DNA of 32,764 bases. Source: an uncultured Muribaculaceae bacterium (GTDB lineage Bacteria > Bacteroidota > Bacteroidia > Bacteroidales > Muribaculaceae). Made by a program: the position numbers and the translations under genes. The stretch is taken from positions 1 through 32,764 of the forward strand of contig CAJUCQ010000076.1 in assembly GCA_910584905.1 (NCBI GenBank), given 5' to 3'. The notes below the pieces were generated by a model. It worked only from the letters and a program-made list of their open reading frames with translations, was not told the origin of the DNA and ran no database searches. Shown piece after piece: positions 15,115 to 23,317 of this stretch (its first letter is position 1; the number at the start of each line of letters is the position of its first letter).

Positions 15115-15669
15115 ATGAAAAAGAAATTCATCTGCGTTGTCTGCGGCTACATCCACGAAGGCGACGAAGCCCCCGAAAAGTGCCCCCTCTGCGGCGCACC
15201 CGCCTCAAAGTTCAAAGAACTCACCGACTCCGAAGCCCTTCAGTTCGTCACCGAGCATGAAATCGGCGTTGCCAAAGGCACCGGCGAAGAAATGATCAAA
15301 GACCTCAACACCCACTTCAACGGCGAATGCTCCGAAGTAGGCATGTACCTCGCCATGTCCCGTCAGGCCGACCGCGAAGGCTACCCCGAAATCGCCGAAG
15401 CATTCAAGCGCTACGCCTTTGAAGAAGCCGAACACGCCGCCAAATTCGCCGAACTCCTCGGCGACTGCGTATGGGACACCAAGACCAACCTCCTCAAACG
15501 CATGCAGGCCGAAGCCGGCGCAAACGAAGACAAAATGCGCATCGCACGCAACGCCAAAGAACAAGGCCTCGACGCCATCCACGACACCGTCCACGAAATG
15601 GCTAAAGACGAAGCTCGCCACGGCCGTGGATTCGAAGGCCTCTACAAGCGCTACTTCGGCGACAAATAA
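15115..15669 (+). CDS. rbr: Rubrerythrin (reverse type, rubredoxin first)
   Basis: This 184-aa non-haem iron protein reduces hydrogen peroxide in anaerobes. The N-terminal rubredoxin-like domain has C7-x2-C10 (CVVC) and C23-x2-C26 (CPLC). It is followed by a ferritin-like four-helix domain with the di-iron ligand phrases NGECSEVGMYL, FEEAEHAAKFAE and KDEARHGRGFEGLYKRYFG. Classical rubrerythrins carry rubredoxin at the C-terminus; here the order is reversed, as in the NADH peroxidase/reverse-rubrerythrin group. It is cytoplasmic and stands alone with its own promoter. Length and residues look complete. Confidence 0.9.
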   Translation: MKKKFICVVCGYIHEGDEAPEKCPLCGAPASKFKELTDSEALQFVTEHEIGVAKGTGEEMIKDLNTHFNGECSEVGMYLAMSRQADREGYPEIAEAFKRYAFEEAEHAAKFAELLGDCVWDTKTNLLKRMQAEAGANEDKMRIARNAKEQGLDAIHDTVHEMAKDEARHGRGFEGLYKRYFGDK

Positions 15670-15753
15670 TCCCCCGCACTCCGACTGCGACACCTCCCCG
15701 GGCCATATCCCCGACGAGCCCCCCCGTCGCCGCCGACCATAAACAACGATTTC

Positions 15754-15784
15754 GCCCCGGCCCGCAATCACTGCGCGCCGGGGC
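15754..15784 (+). terminator. GC-rich hairpin after rubrerythrin
   Basis: Perfect 8-bp arms GCCCCGGC (15754-15761) and GCCGGGGC (15777-15784) lie 85 bases past the rubrerythrin stop, between it and the convergent small gene. No T-run follows. Confidence 0.45.
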
Positions 15785-15928
15785 TTCAATATCAAAAAGT
15801 ACAGGCAAAGAAAAAGAGAAAAAGAGACTCAATTGAAAAAAACACTGTAATGCTGTATGCGCCCGTCGAAGCCCGCACGGCCCGATGAGCCTTTAATCCT
15901 TGAGTTTCGGTGGGATGAAGGAGATGCG

Positions 15929-16135
15929 TCAGAACAGCGGCGAACACGCCGACGCCGCAGGATTAAGAACCGGGCCGACAAAAGCCGCCACATCCGTATT
16001 ACCGGTCAAATCGGCGAAAGTAAGCCAAAGAATCAAAAGTATAATCAGAAAAATAGCCCCGATGGCAACCCACAGGCTTGCTCGGCCTCGACGGGGCGAT
16101 ACTTGCAATTGCTTTCTATACGGATCGTTCGACAT
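15929..16135 (-). CDS. Small single-pass membrane protein
   Basis: From MSNDPYRKQL the product is 68 aa. It has a basic N-terminus (RKQLQVSPRRGR), one strong membrane helix (about 21-40, LWVAIGAIFLIILLILWLTF) and a short C-terminal tail rich in A, P and V. The frame extends upstream to 16219, but the charge pattern and length favour the internal ATG. It is not a member of a family I recognise. It is transcribed toward rubrerythrin and away from the recombinase-NusG fusion gene, whose promoter region it faces. The hydrophobic block on an otherwise unremarkable frame makes a real gene likely. Confidence 0.55.
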   Translation of the reverse strand: MSNDPYRKQLQVSPRRGRASLWVAIGAIFLIILLILWLTFADLTGNTDVAAFVGPVLNPAASACSPLF

Positions 16136-16262
16136 ATTTTGATGCTGTTTTAACGGTTGTATGCATAAACAACACAGTAGCCCACGCATTGGTTCGCACA
16201 CCGGATTAAAAAAATTCAACTCCTCCTCCTCCGCCGCCGCCCCGACCCCTCCGGCAAAACAC

Positions 16263-16293
16263 TTGCAATATTCGGAAATATTCCGTAACTTTG
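16263..16293 (+). promoter_or_regulatory. Promoter of the polysaccharide locus
   Basis: TAACTTTG (16286-16293) is a perfect -7 box, with TTG at 16263-16265 and 20 bases between. The spacer contains CGGAA-ATA-TTCCG (16273-16285), a perfect 5-bp inverted repeat abutting the -7 box, and a repeated AATATTC. The position suggests an operator. No flanking inverted repeats that would make this segment invertible were found. Confidence 0.6.
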
Positions 16294-16398
16294 CGGCGGG
16301 AAAAACCGAATATCAATCACAACGGCTTTTTACCGACTGCCTGTTTTCACGCAAAAACACAGTGCAACACCTACATCATAGTACAAACCCGAACTTCT

Positions 16399-16434
16399 GT
16401 CCGACCGACAACAAGGCCAAACGGAGGGTCGGGC
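16399..16434 (+). promoter_or_regulatory. Leader hairpin upstream of the recombinase-NusG fusion gene
   Basis: GTCCGACC (16399-16406) pairs with GGTCGGGC (16427-16434), one G-T wobble, loop 20 nt. It lies in the roughly 180-nt leader between the promoter (-7 ends 16293) and the ATG at 16478. UpxY-type antiterminators are known to act on the leader of their own operon, so this could be an RNA or DNA element they recognise. That link is inference. Confidence 0.4.
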
Positions 16435-16477
16435 TGAATTGCATTTCGCAACACGGATATTAACCGAAGCATCCGAC

Positions 16478-17908
16478 ATGCAACCGGCGCATATACAACA
16501 TATTACGCCCATATCAGCCGAAACCGTTTTCCGGGCCGACATCATCGCCACACCCAACCCGCGCACAGCCGCAAGCCTGCGGCAGGCCCTCGGCTCATTC
16601 GAACGCTTCCTCGCTCCGGCGCCCCTCACCTTCGACGACTTCACCACCACCCGCCTGTCTGCATGGCTGGGCGCCCTCTTCGCCGCAGGCTACACCCCGA
16701 AAACAGCCGCCTATTATCTTAAAAACCTCTCGGCCCTCTACAACAAAGCCGTTGCCCGAGGCCTCGCCCGCGAGACCGACGCCTTCACGCAACTCCGCCT
16801 CCGCCTCCAAAGCTCGGCAAACACCGCTTACGACCACATCAGCGACCCCGACATCATAAAAAAAACACAGCTCCTCGCCGCCAAATCCGCCCAACCCGGC
16901 GGCAGCTCCCTCGCCGACGACCTCACAGTCTTCGCCATCCTTGCCGGAGGGCTCTCCCCCGACAGCCTCGCACACCTCAAAACCGGCGACCCCATCCCCC
17001 CATTTCCCCTCCTGAGCAAAATCGCCGCCAAATACACATCTCCAAAGCGCAAATACCTCTTCCCCCTCCACCAGTCGGAACTCACCCCCCGTCGCCTCGA
17101 ACGCCTCGTAGCCTCCCTCGTCGGCAAAGCCCTGCGCGACGTCAAAATAAAAATCCCCGCAGACACCACCGACCTCCCCGCCGTCGTCTGGAGCGCCCTT
17201 GCCCGCGAAATCTGCTCACTCGCCCCCGGCGCCATCGTCGCCTGCCTCGGACGTCGCCCCGACCGCAGTCCCGCCTACGACTTCGCCCCCGCCACCGCCC
17301 TCGCCGATATCGAAATCGAATTCATCCGCGAAGAAATCAGCGCCGCCGTCACCGACAACCCCGCCCGCTGGTTTGCCATGCGCCTCCGCCCCGCCACAAC
17401 CTACGAAAAACTCACCGAGCGCCTCGCCCTCTCGCAGACTCCGGCCCCCGAACTCTACTACCCCTCCGAAGAAATCGCACGCCGCTCAGGCCGACGCATC
17501 ATATACGAAAACAAGCCCGTTATTCCCGGGCTGATATTCTTCCGAACCGTCATAACCGCCATTCCCGCCCTGTTCCGCATCATCGGCGACCTCGCATGGT
17601 GCTACCGCAGCGGCGCCGGCTACGCCGTCATCCCCAACACCGAGATGGAACTCTTCAGGCGCGCAATCGGCAGCATCGGACCCGACACCGACCTCCACCC
17701 CCTCGGCACAATACCCCTCGAAAAAGGCGACCGCGTAGAAATAATAGGCGGAAGCTTCATCGGACGCGAAGCCACATTCACCTCCACCCACACACCCGCC
17801 GCCGGACCCAACGCCGGAAAAACCGTCTACCGCCTCACCCTCCTCGACAACAACGGCATCGAGTGGACCGTCGACACCCCCCCGTCCCTCGTCCGCAAAA
17901 CCGACTGA
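16478..17908 (+). CDS. Fusion: degenerate tyrosine recombinase + UpxY/NusG-like antiterminator
   Basis: The protein is 476 aa from the ATG; the 16439 start would be TTG. Residues 18-97 match the SAM-like core-binding domain of Bacteroidetes integrases (LRQALGSFERFL, TPKTAAYYLKNLSALYNKAV). Residues about 122-277 follow the catalytic fold, but the active site is lost. The first Arg motif is replaced by GGLSPDSLAHL (157-167), no HxxR box is found, and LGH has become LGR; only a Tyr near 267 remains. Residues 295-398 form a NusG N-terminal domain (ARWFAMRLRPATTYEKL, YYPSEE, PVIPGLIFFRT). Residues 412-472 contain a KOW motif (LEKGDRVEIIGGSFIGREATF). UpxY proteins hold this first position in Bacteroides capsule operons and prevent premature termination. 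I know of no described UpxY with a recombinase arm. Confidence 0.82.
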   Translation: MQPAHIQHITPISAETVFRADIIATPNPRTAASLRQALGSFERFLAPAPLTFDDFTTTRLSAWLGALFAAGYTPKTAAYYLKNLSALYNKAVARGLARETDAFTQLRLRLQSSANTAYDHISDPDIIKKTQLLAAKSAQPGGSSLADDLTVFAILAGGLSPDSLAHLKTGDPIPPFPLLSKIAAKYTSPKRKYLFPLHQSELTPRRLERLVASLVGKALRDVKIKIPADTTDLPAVVWSALAREICSLAPGAIVACLGRRPDRSPAYDFAPATALADIEIEFIREEISAAVTDNPARWFAMRLRPATTYEKLTERLALSQTPAPELYYPSEEIARRSGRRIIYENKPVIPGLIFFRTVITAIPALFRIIGDLAWCYRSGAGYAVIPNTEMELFRRAIGSIGPDTDLHPLGTIPLEKGDRVEIIGGSFIGREATFTSTHTPAAGPNAGKTVYRLTLLDNNGIEWTVDTPPSLVRKTD

Positions 17909-18028
17909 AACTGACGGAATATTACAAAAACCAAGATTCGCAAATCAATACAAAAACACACCGGAGCAAACTCACTGAAGAGCAATCCGTAAAGCACTTG
18001 TATCAATTGCCTTTTTAACGTAATCAAA

Positions 18029-19588
18029 ATGGCAAGTCAGGGTGTAAATAAAATAGCAAAGAACACATTCTACCTTTACGTAAGGCAGGGAATCTCCATG
18101 CTTATTTCCTTCTTTACGGTAAACATCACGTTAGACGTGCTCGGAGTGACCGACTACGGCATCAACAGCGTCGTAGCCGGCACAGTATCTATGTTTACAT
18201 TCCTTACCGGTGCGATGGCTGTCGGGAACCAGCGGTTCTACGCCTTCTATCTTGGGAAAGACGACTATGCAAAATTAAAAAAAATAGTAGGGGGCACGCT
18301 TGCCATTTATTTGTCGATAATAGTCGTATTCTTGATTTTAGGAGAAACTGTCGGGCTTTGGATTCTAAACAACAAGCTCGTTATCCCTGAAGAAAGAATC
18401 TTCGCCGCCAACTGGGTTTTCCAACTTGGCCTTGCCGGGCTGTGTATAAGCCTGATACAAGTTCCTTTCGTCGGACTGATTACTGCCCATGAAGACATGG
18501 GAGTATATGCAAAAATGAGCATCCTTGATTCTGTCCTGAAATTACTTTATATCTATCTTCTTGTCATCATACCCTTCGACAAACTTATAATATACGCAGT
18601 TCTCGGCCTCGTCGTCAGTCTTATCGGCCAGACCATATACATGTGGTATTGCTTCAAGAACTATCCCGAAAGCCATGTATGGCCATGCTTCAACAAAGAA
18701 ATAATAAAGGAACTATTAGGATTCAACATCTGGAACCTATGCGGAAACTTCGCATGGGTAATGAAAAATCAAGGAACAACCATGTTGCTGAACGTGTTTT
18801 TCGGCCCGGCTATCAACGCATCGCAAAATATTGCCGGGGCCGTACGCGGACTAAGCACTACTTTTTCGAACGGCTTCACAATGGCATTGCGTCCGCAGGT
18901 GACAAAATCGTATGCCAACGGCAATCATGCCCACATGTTCAAACTGACATTCAGCGGAGCGAAAATCACCTACATCCTCATGGCTGTAATCGTCATTCCC
19001 GCCATATACAACATTGCTTTCATCCTTGACCTTTGGCTTCCTGAAGTCCCGGAATATTCCGTTGTATTCTGCCAGCTTATGCTTATCGAAATTCTGATAG
19101 ATCAGGTCGGGGGCACACTGTCAACCATAACTCAAGCGACAGGGAACATCCGCAACTATCAAATATGGATTGGAGTTTTCGGCACGCTGAACATACCGCT
19201 GTCATACGTTGCTCTGCGCATGGGCTGCTCCCCTGAATGGGTATTCGTAATAAGCATCGCATGTCAGATTTGCGTCAACGGAGTCCGTGTCGTCTATCTG
19301 CGGAAAGTGCGCAAAAACGCCGTGGCTGAATGTCTCAAAAGCATGGTGCTCCCATGCTTCATTGCTGCGGCAATAGCATGCGGTGCATGCTGTCTCATGC
19401 CTCAGAACACAAAAATAGCAACAGTCATACCCATCGTTTTGACCGAAATTGCAATCGTTGTGTCAACCGGATATTTCATTGTTCTTAATCACGACGAGAA
19501 AACGCTGGTCAACACCTATATCAACAACTTAAAGAGCAAATTCATTTACAAAAAAACACGAAATGAAAATCTCAAATATAAGAATTGA
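18029..19588 (+). CDS. wzx: Wzx-type oligosaccharide flippase
   Basis: A 519-aa membrane protein of the polysaccharide exporter (MATE-like/MVF) superfamily. Many hydrophobic helices run through the whole length. The N-terminus (GVNKIAKNTFYLYVRQGISMLISFFTVNITLDVLGVTDYGI) has the usual amphipathic start and first helices of Wzx. It is expected to flip lipid-linked repeat units across the inner membrane. It lies 120 bases after the antiterminator fusion, with no promoter box in between, so it is probably the first target of antitermination. The end overlaps the next gene by 26 bases. The region is less GC-rich than the fusion gene, a common sign of acquired glycan loci. Confidence 0.85.
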   Translation: MASQGVNKIAKNTFYLYVRQGISMLISFFTVNITLDVLGVTDYGINSVVAGTVSMFTFLTGAMAVGNQRFYAFYLGKDDYAKLKKIVGGTLAIYLSIIVVFLILGETVGLWILNNKLVIPEERIFAANWVFQLGLAGLCISLIQVPFVGLITAHEDMGVYAKMSILDSVLKLLYIYLLVIIPFDKLIIYAVLGLVVSLIGQTIYMWYCFKNYPESHVWPCFNKEIIKELLGFNIWNLCGNFAWVMKNQGTTMLLNVFFGPAINASQNIAGAVRGLSTTFSNGFTMALRPQVTKSYANGNHAHMFKLTFSGAKITYILMAVIVIPAIYNIAFILDLWLPEVPEYSVVFCQLMLIEILIDQVGGTLSTITQATGNIRNYQIWIGVFGTLNIPLSYVALRMGCSPEWVFVISIACQICVNGVRVVYLRKVRKNAVAECLKSMVLPCFIAAAIACGACCLMPQNTKIATVIPIVLTEIAIVVSTGYFIVLNHDEKTLVNTYINNLKSKFIYKKTRNENLKYKN

Positions 19589-20750
19589 CCGTAAAGACGG
19601 CAAAGCCTTCCTGACGGTCGACGTTTCATGCAAATTCTCATCGAGTACGCGTTTGTGGTTCTGTGTCGACGAGCAGTATGCTTCATGGCTGTCAGACGAC
19701 GTATATGACGCATTCCTCGTCGCCGCAATATGGCCGGCAATGTGCTATCACGAAGACATCGAAATTGACGGGCCGGTATCGGAGAGCCTGCATTTTCATG
19801 TAAAATCATATCTGCTGAAACTTATAAAAGATTTTCGGCCCGAGTATCGAATTCCCGAACTCTCCGTCGGCGGATTCAAAAATGCAATCAAAGGGAATGC
19901 CAACATCGTAGCCACGGGATTTTCAGGTGGCATCGACTCGTTTGCAACAATCTACGACAGATTTGAAAAAGAATCAGACCCCTGCCGCAGAATCAACACT
20001 CTCTTTTTCTTCAACATCGGCCAAAACGGCAATATCCATGACCCATCCACTGCCATAAGAGCGAAAGCCAGATACGATTTTTCCAACAAATTCGCCACCG
20101 AAATCGGGCTTCCGTATGTGTTTGTCGACTCCAATATGTTTGAGTTTTATAAAGCCCACTGGGAATATGAGGCGGGGCCCCTTTGTCGCGCGGCGACAAT
20201 ACTTGCGTTCCAAAGGGCATGCTGCATATATTATATAGCAGCATCATACCACAGCTTGCAAATAAAAGACTTTCACGATTTTCACACATTCGATTCTTTC
20301 TCTGATTCTTTCATATACTACTGGCTCAGCACTGACGCCACAAAAATAATACTCGACGGCGCTCAATACACCCGCCCTGAAAAGACCGAACTAATCAAAG
20401 ATTATCCCTACATCAAGAAATATCTTAACGTATGCGTCAAGACAGACGAAGGCTACACGGACACTAAAAACTGCTCGTGCTGCCACAAATGCCAGCGTAC
20501 GCTTATCGTGCTGGATGCCTTGGGAATTACCGATGAATTTTCCGAAGTCTTCGACCTTCCGCTATATCGCCGGAATGCTAAAAAATTCATTGCATATCAA
20601 CAGCTTTCAGCCGCCGAAGACCCGTTTATAAAAGAAAACCTTTTGTTTGCCGCCCGACACGGGATGCGCATACCCGGATATCTTGAAGCCCGCATAACAA
20701 CTATATTACCGTCACTGTCCGACCGCATAAAAAAACTATTCAACAAATGA
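19563..20750 (+). CDS. PP-loop ATPase-like protein with C-terminal cysteine cluster
   Basis: The 395-aa protein contains a PP-loop nucleotide-binding signature, TGFSGGIDSFATI (SGGIDS at 121-126). Its C-terminal cysteine cluster, KNCSCCHKCQRTLIVLDALG, has C304, C306, C307 and C310. This resembles the QueC-type adenine-nucleotide alpha-hydrolase fold with its zinc site. PP-loop enzymes adenylate a carboxyl or carbonyl group and then attach nitrogen or sulfur. The C-x-C-C-x2-C-x-R-T ending is common, as I recall, in uncharacterised proteins of surface-polysaccharide loci. The reaction here is unknown; modification of a sugar or its substituent is inference. It overlaps the flippase by 26 bases and the SDR by 4 (ATGA). 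Confidence 0.65.
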   Translation: MKISNIRIDRKDGKAFLTVDVSCKFSSSTRLWFCVDEQYASWLSDDVYDAFLVAAIWPAMCYHEDIEIDGPVSESLHFHVKSYLLKLIKDFRPEYRIPELSVGGFKNAIKGNANIVATGFSGGIDSFATIYDRFEKESDPCRRINTLFFFNIGQNGNIHDPSTAIRAKARYDFSNKFATEIGLPYVFVDSNMFEFYKAHWEYEAGPLCRAATILAFQRACCIYYIAASYHSLQIKDFHDFHTFDSFSDSFIYYWLSTDATKIILDGAQYTRPEKTELIKDYPYIKKYLNVCVKTDEGYTDTKNCSCCHKCQRTLIVLDALGITDEFSEVFDLPLYRRNAKKFIAYQQLSAAEDPFIKENLLFAARHGMRIPGYLEARITTILPSLSDRIKKLFNK

Positions 20751-21580
20751 TTTCGCAATATATCAAGCGCGGGCTGAGATATATTCTGCACGGCATTCCC
20801 GAAACAATTGTCAAAGCGGAAATATATCAGACTCAGCCTTGTAATTCTCTTAAAGGGAAAAAAATCATCATCACAGGAGGCGGAAGAGGCCTCGGGCTGG
20901 CTATGGCGAAGAAATTTATCTCCGAAGGCGCCAACGTGCTTATATCCGGGCGCAATGCCTCAATGCTTGAGGTAAAAGCCCGGGAAATCGGAGCCGAATG
21001 GCTGGTGCTTGATGTGACAAGTGCCTCTGAATTCAACTCATTCATAACTGATGCGGCAGTCCGACTCGACGGTTGCGACTGCCTTGTGAACAATGCCGGA
21101 ATCTCTCTTCATGAAGGCTCGATACTGAATGTCGCAGAAGAGCAATTTGACTCACAACTTTCCACAAATCTTAAAGGCTCTTATTTTCTCGCTAAAGAAT
21201 TCATCAAATATCAAATTGCATGCGGGAGAAAAAAATCATCCATACTCTTCGTCTCCTCCGAACGCGGCTCATACGTGGATGATCTCCCTTATGGAATCAC
21301 CAAAGCGGCAATCAACAGCCTCGTGCAAGGCCTCGCTTATCGCTATATAAAGGAAGGCGTACGCGTAAATGCCATCGCTCCGGGCGTAACAGCCTCGGAC
21401 ATGACCGGATTCAAAGAAGACGGCAACCTGTTCTGCTCCTATAATCTCACCGGACGGATATATCTCCCCTCCGAAGTTGCAGAAGTTGCTGCATTTTTGC
21501 TCTCCGACAGTTCGGCCTGCCTGAACGGACAAATTCTTACATGTAATGAAGGAAAATCCATAAACGCACATTGGAAATGA
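20747..21580 (+). CDS. SDR-family oxidoreductase
   Basis: The 277-aa short-chain dehydrogenase/reductase has the NAD(P)-binding TGGGRGLG motif (43-50), NNAG (115-118), Ser in LFVSSERG (about 170) and the YGITK pair (Y182, K186). A classical catalytic triad is therefore present. The C-terminus has NAIAPGVTASDM and LLSDSSACLNGQILTCNEG. The first 34 residues form an extra N-terminal extension. Its place between the PP-loop protein and the ThDP enzyme, coupled by ATGA overlaps on both sides, suggests that the three make or modify one unusual substituent. The specific substrate cannot be read from sequence. Confidence 0.82.
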   Translation: MISQYIKRGLRYILHGIPETIVKAEIYQTQPCNSLKGKKIIITGGGRGLGLAMAKKFISEGANVLISGRNASMLEVKAREIGAEWLVLDVTSASEFNSFITDAAVRLDGCDCLVNNAGISLHEGSILNVAEEQFDSQLSTNLKGSYFLAKEFIKYQIACGRKKSSILFVSSERGSYVDDLPYGITKAAINSLVQGLAYRYIKEGVRVNAIAPGVTASDMTGFKEDGNLFCSYNLTGRIYLPSEVAEVAAFLLSDSSACLNGQILTCNEGKSINAHWK

Positions 21581-23313
21581 AAGGATACTCTACCGAAGAA
21601 AATGCCCTGATGCTTGTGGCCCTGTTAAAAGCATACGGCATCCGCAAAATCATAGCATCTCCGGGCACCACAAATCTCGCTTTTGTAGCATCGCTCCAAT
21701 GCGACCCGTTTTTTCAAGTTTACTCCGCTCCCGAAGAACGCTCCGCCGCGTACATGGCATGCGGAATGGCTCAGGAATCCGGCGAGCCCGTTGTCATCAC
21801 ATGCACGGGAGCCACGGCCTCACGCAATTACTTGCCGGGGCTTACCGAAGCATTTTACCGCAAACTTCCAATCCTCGCAGTGACCGCAACACAGGGTATT
21901 GCAAAAGTCGGGCATCTTATTGCTCAGGTAATAGACAGGTCCTCCATCCCCGCCGACTGCGCGTGCTACTCGACGGAACTTCCCGTCATAAAAGACAATG
22001 ACGACCGTCGGCATGCATGCATCAGGATAAACAAGGCTCTCATCTCCCTGCGGAGGCATGGCGGAGGCCCCGTACATATCAATCTTGCAACATCATACGA
22101 CGGGGATTTCAGTGCCGAGCATCTTCCTGACGTAAAAAAAATCGCATATTACGAAGACCTTGCTTCCGTCCCCTCTATACCCGAAGGGCGCATCGCAGTA
22201 TTTATCGGCTCTCATCAGCCCATGAATAAAAATCTTGAAGAAGCCATCGACGCGTTCTGCGCAAAATACAATGCTGTCGCATTCTGCGACCACACATCCA
22301 ATTTCAAAGGCAAATACCGCGTGCAGGCGCCGCTCATGTTTTCACAAGACAGCTGGACTGCCCCCACGGCCAGGCTTGACCTGATGATACACATAGGAGA
22401 AGTCTCCGGTGCATACGCCGCGCCAAAAGCCCTCGAAGTTTGGCGCGTAAGTCCTGACGGGGAAATAAGAGACACCTTCAGAAATATCTCTGCTGTATTT
22501 GCGGTTAATGAATCGGATTTCTTCCGCCACTACGCCGCAAACTCCGATCACTCATACGATTCATTCCTCACGGAATGTAAAAATTTAAATGAAGAACTTT
22601 GGGCTGACGTTCCCGAAAATATTCCTTTCTCCAACGTATGGATTGCACGGCGTCTCAGCCGCCGACTCCCGCAAGAATCCGTCCTGACAACAGGTATTTT
22701 GAATTCTCTACGTTCGTGGAACTTCTTCGAAATACCAAACTCAGTTGACTCCTACTGCAACGTCGGTGGATTCGGAATTGACGGATGCCTCTCGACCCTG
22801 ATTGGCGCCGCAATAACCAAGCCTGAAAAGATATTTTATGCCGTTCTGGGTGATCTCGCGTTTTTCTACGACATGAATTCCTTAGGCAACCGCCACACTC
22901 CGGCTAATATCAGAATCATTTTAATCAACAACGGCAAAGGCACCGAATTCCGAAACTACAACCACATGGGTTCATTTTTCGGCGAAGACGCAGATAAATA
23001 CATCGCCGCCGGAGGCCACTACGGAAATCGCTCGAAAACACTGGTAAAACATTATGCCGAAGACCTCGGATTTGAATACATCTCCGCCGCCTCGAAAGAC
23101 GAATTCTTTGTCATAGAAAGCATAATCACATCCGACAAACCACGGACCAGGCCACTGATTGCCGAAATTTTCACCGACTCGACGGATGAAAACGATGCGG
23201 TGTTCACGATGAGACATCTCAGACAAACAAAAAACCACTCACCAAAAGAAATCATCCGTAATGCCATTGGCAACGAAACCGTGCGAAAATTCAAATCTAT
23301 TCTCGGACGCTGA
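21577..23313 (+). CDS. ThDP-dependent enzyme, MenD/acetolactate-synthase-like
   Basis: The protein is 578 aa from the ATG at 21577; an upstream TTG at 21571 is less likely because the ATGA overlap with the SDR gene sets the start. The N-terminal pyrimidine-binding domain opens with YGIRKIIASPGTTN and has the catalytic glutamate in APEERSAAYMACGMA (about E54). The pyrophosphate-binding motif starts at about 425 (GDLAFFYDMNSL) and ends in IRIILINNGKG. This layout matches MenD-like ThDP enzymes. True MenD would sit with menaquinone genes, which are absent, so a decarboxylase or carboligase role in a sugar or acyl-substituent pathway is more likely (inference). Confidence 0.75.
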   Translation: MKGYSTEENALMLVALLKAYGIRKIIASPGTTNLAFVASLQCDPFFQVYSAPEERSAAYMACGMAQESGEPVVITCTGATASRNYLPGLTEAFYRKLPILAVTATQGIAKVGHLIAQVIDRSSIPADCACYSTELPVIKDNDDRRHACIRINKALISLRRHGGGPVHINLATSYDGDFSAEHLPDVKKIAYYEDLASVPSIPEGRIAVFIGSHQPMNKNLEEAIDAFCAKYNAVAFCDHTSNFKGKYRVQAPLMFSQDSWTAPTARLDLMIHIGEVSGAYAAPKALEVWRVSPDGEIRDTFRNISAVFAVNESDFFRHYAANSDHSYDSFLTECKNLNEELWADVPENIPFSNVWIARRLSRRLPQESVLTTGILNSLRSWNFFEIPNSVDSYCNVGGFGIDGCLSTLIGAAITKPEKIFYAVLGDLAFFYDMNSLGNRHTPANIRIILINNGKGTEFRNYNHMGSFFGEDADKYIAAGGHYGNRSKTLVKHYAEDLGFEYISAASKDEFFVIESIITSDKPRTRPLIAEIFTDSTDENDAVFTMRHLRQTKNHSPKEIIRNAIGNETVRKFKSILGR

Positions 23314-23317
23314 TTAA

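Noticed and set aside
15670..16438. Invertible promoter region, as in Bacteroides capsule loci
   Set aside because: No pair of long inverted repeats flanking the promoter was found, and the recombinase part lacks catalytic residues.
16439..16477. Upstream TTG start of the recombinase-NusG fusion
   Set aside because: An in-frame ATG at 16478 fits better, and the extra 13 residues are not part of the domain fold.
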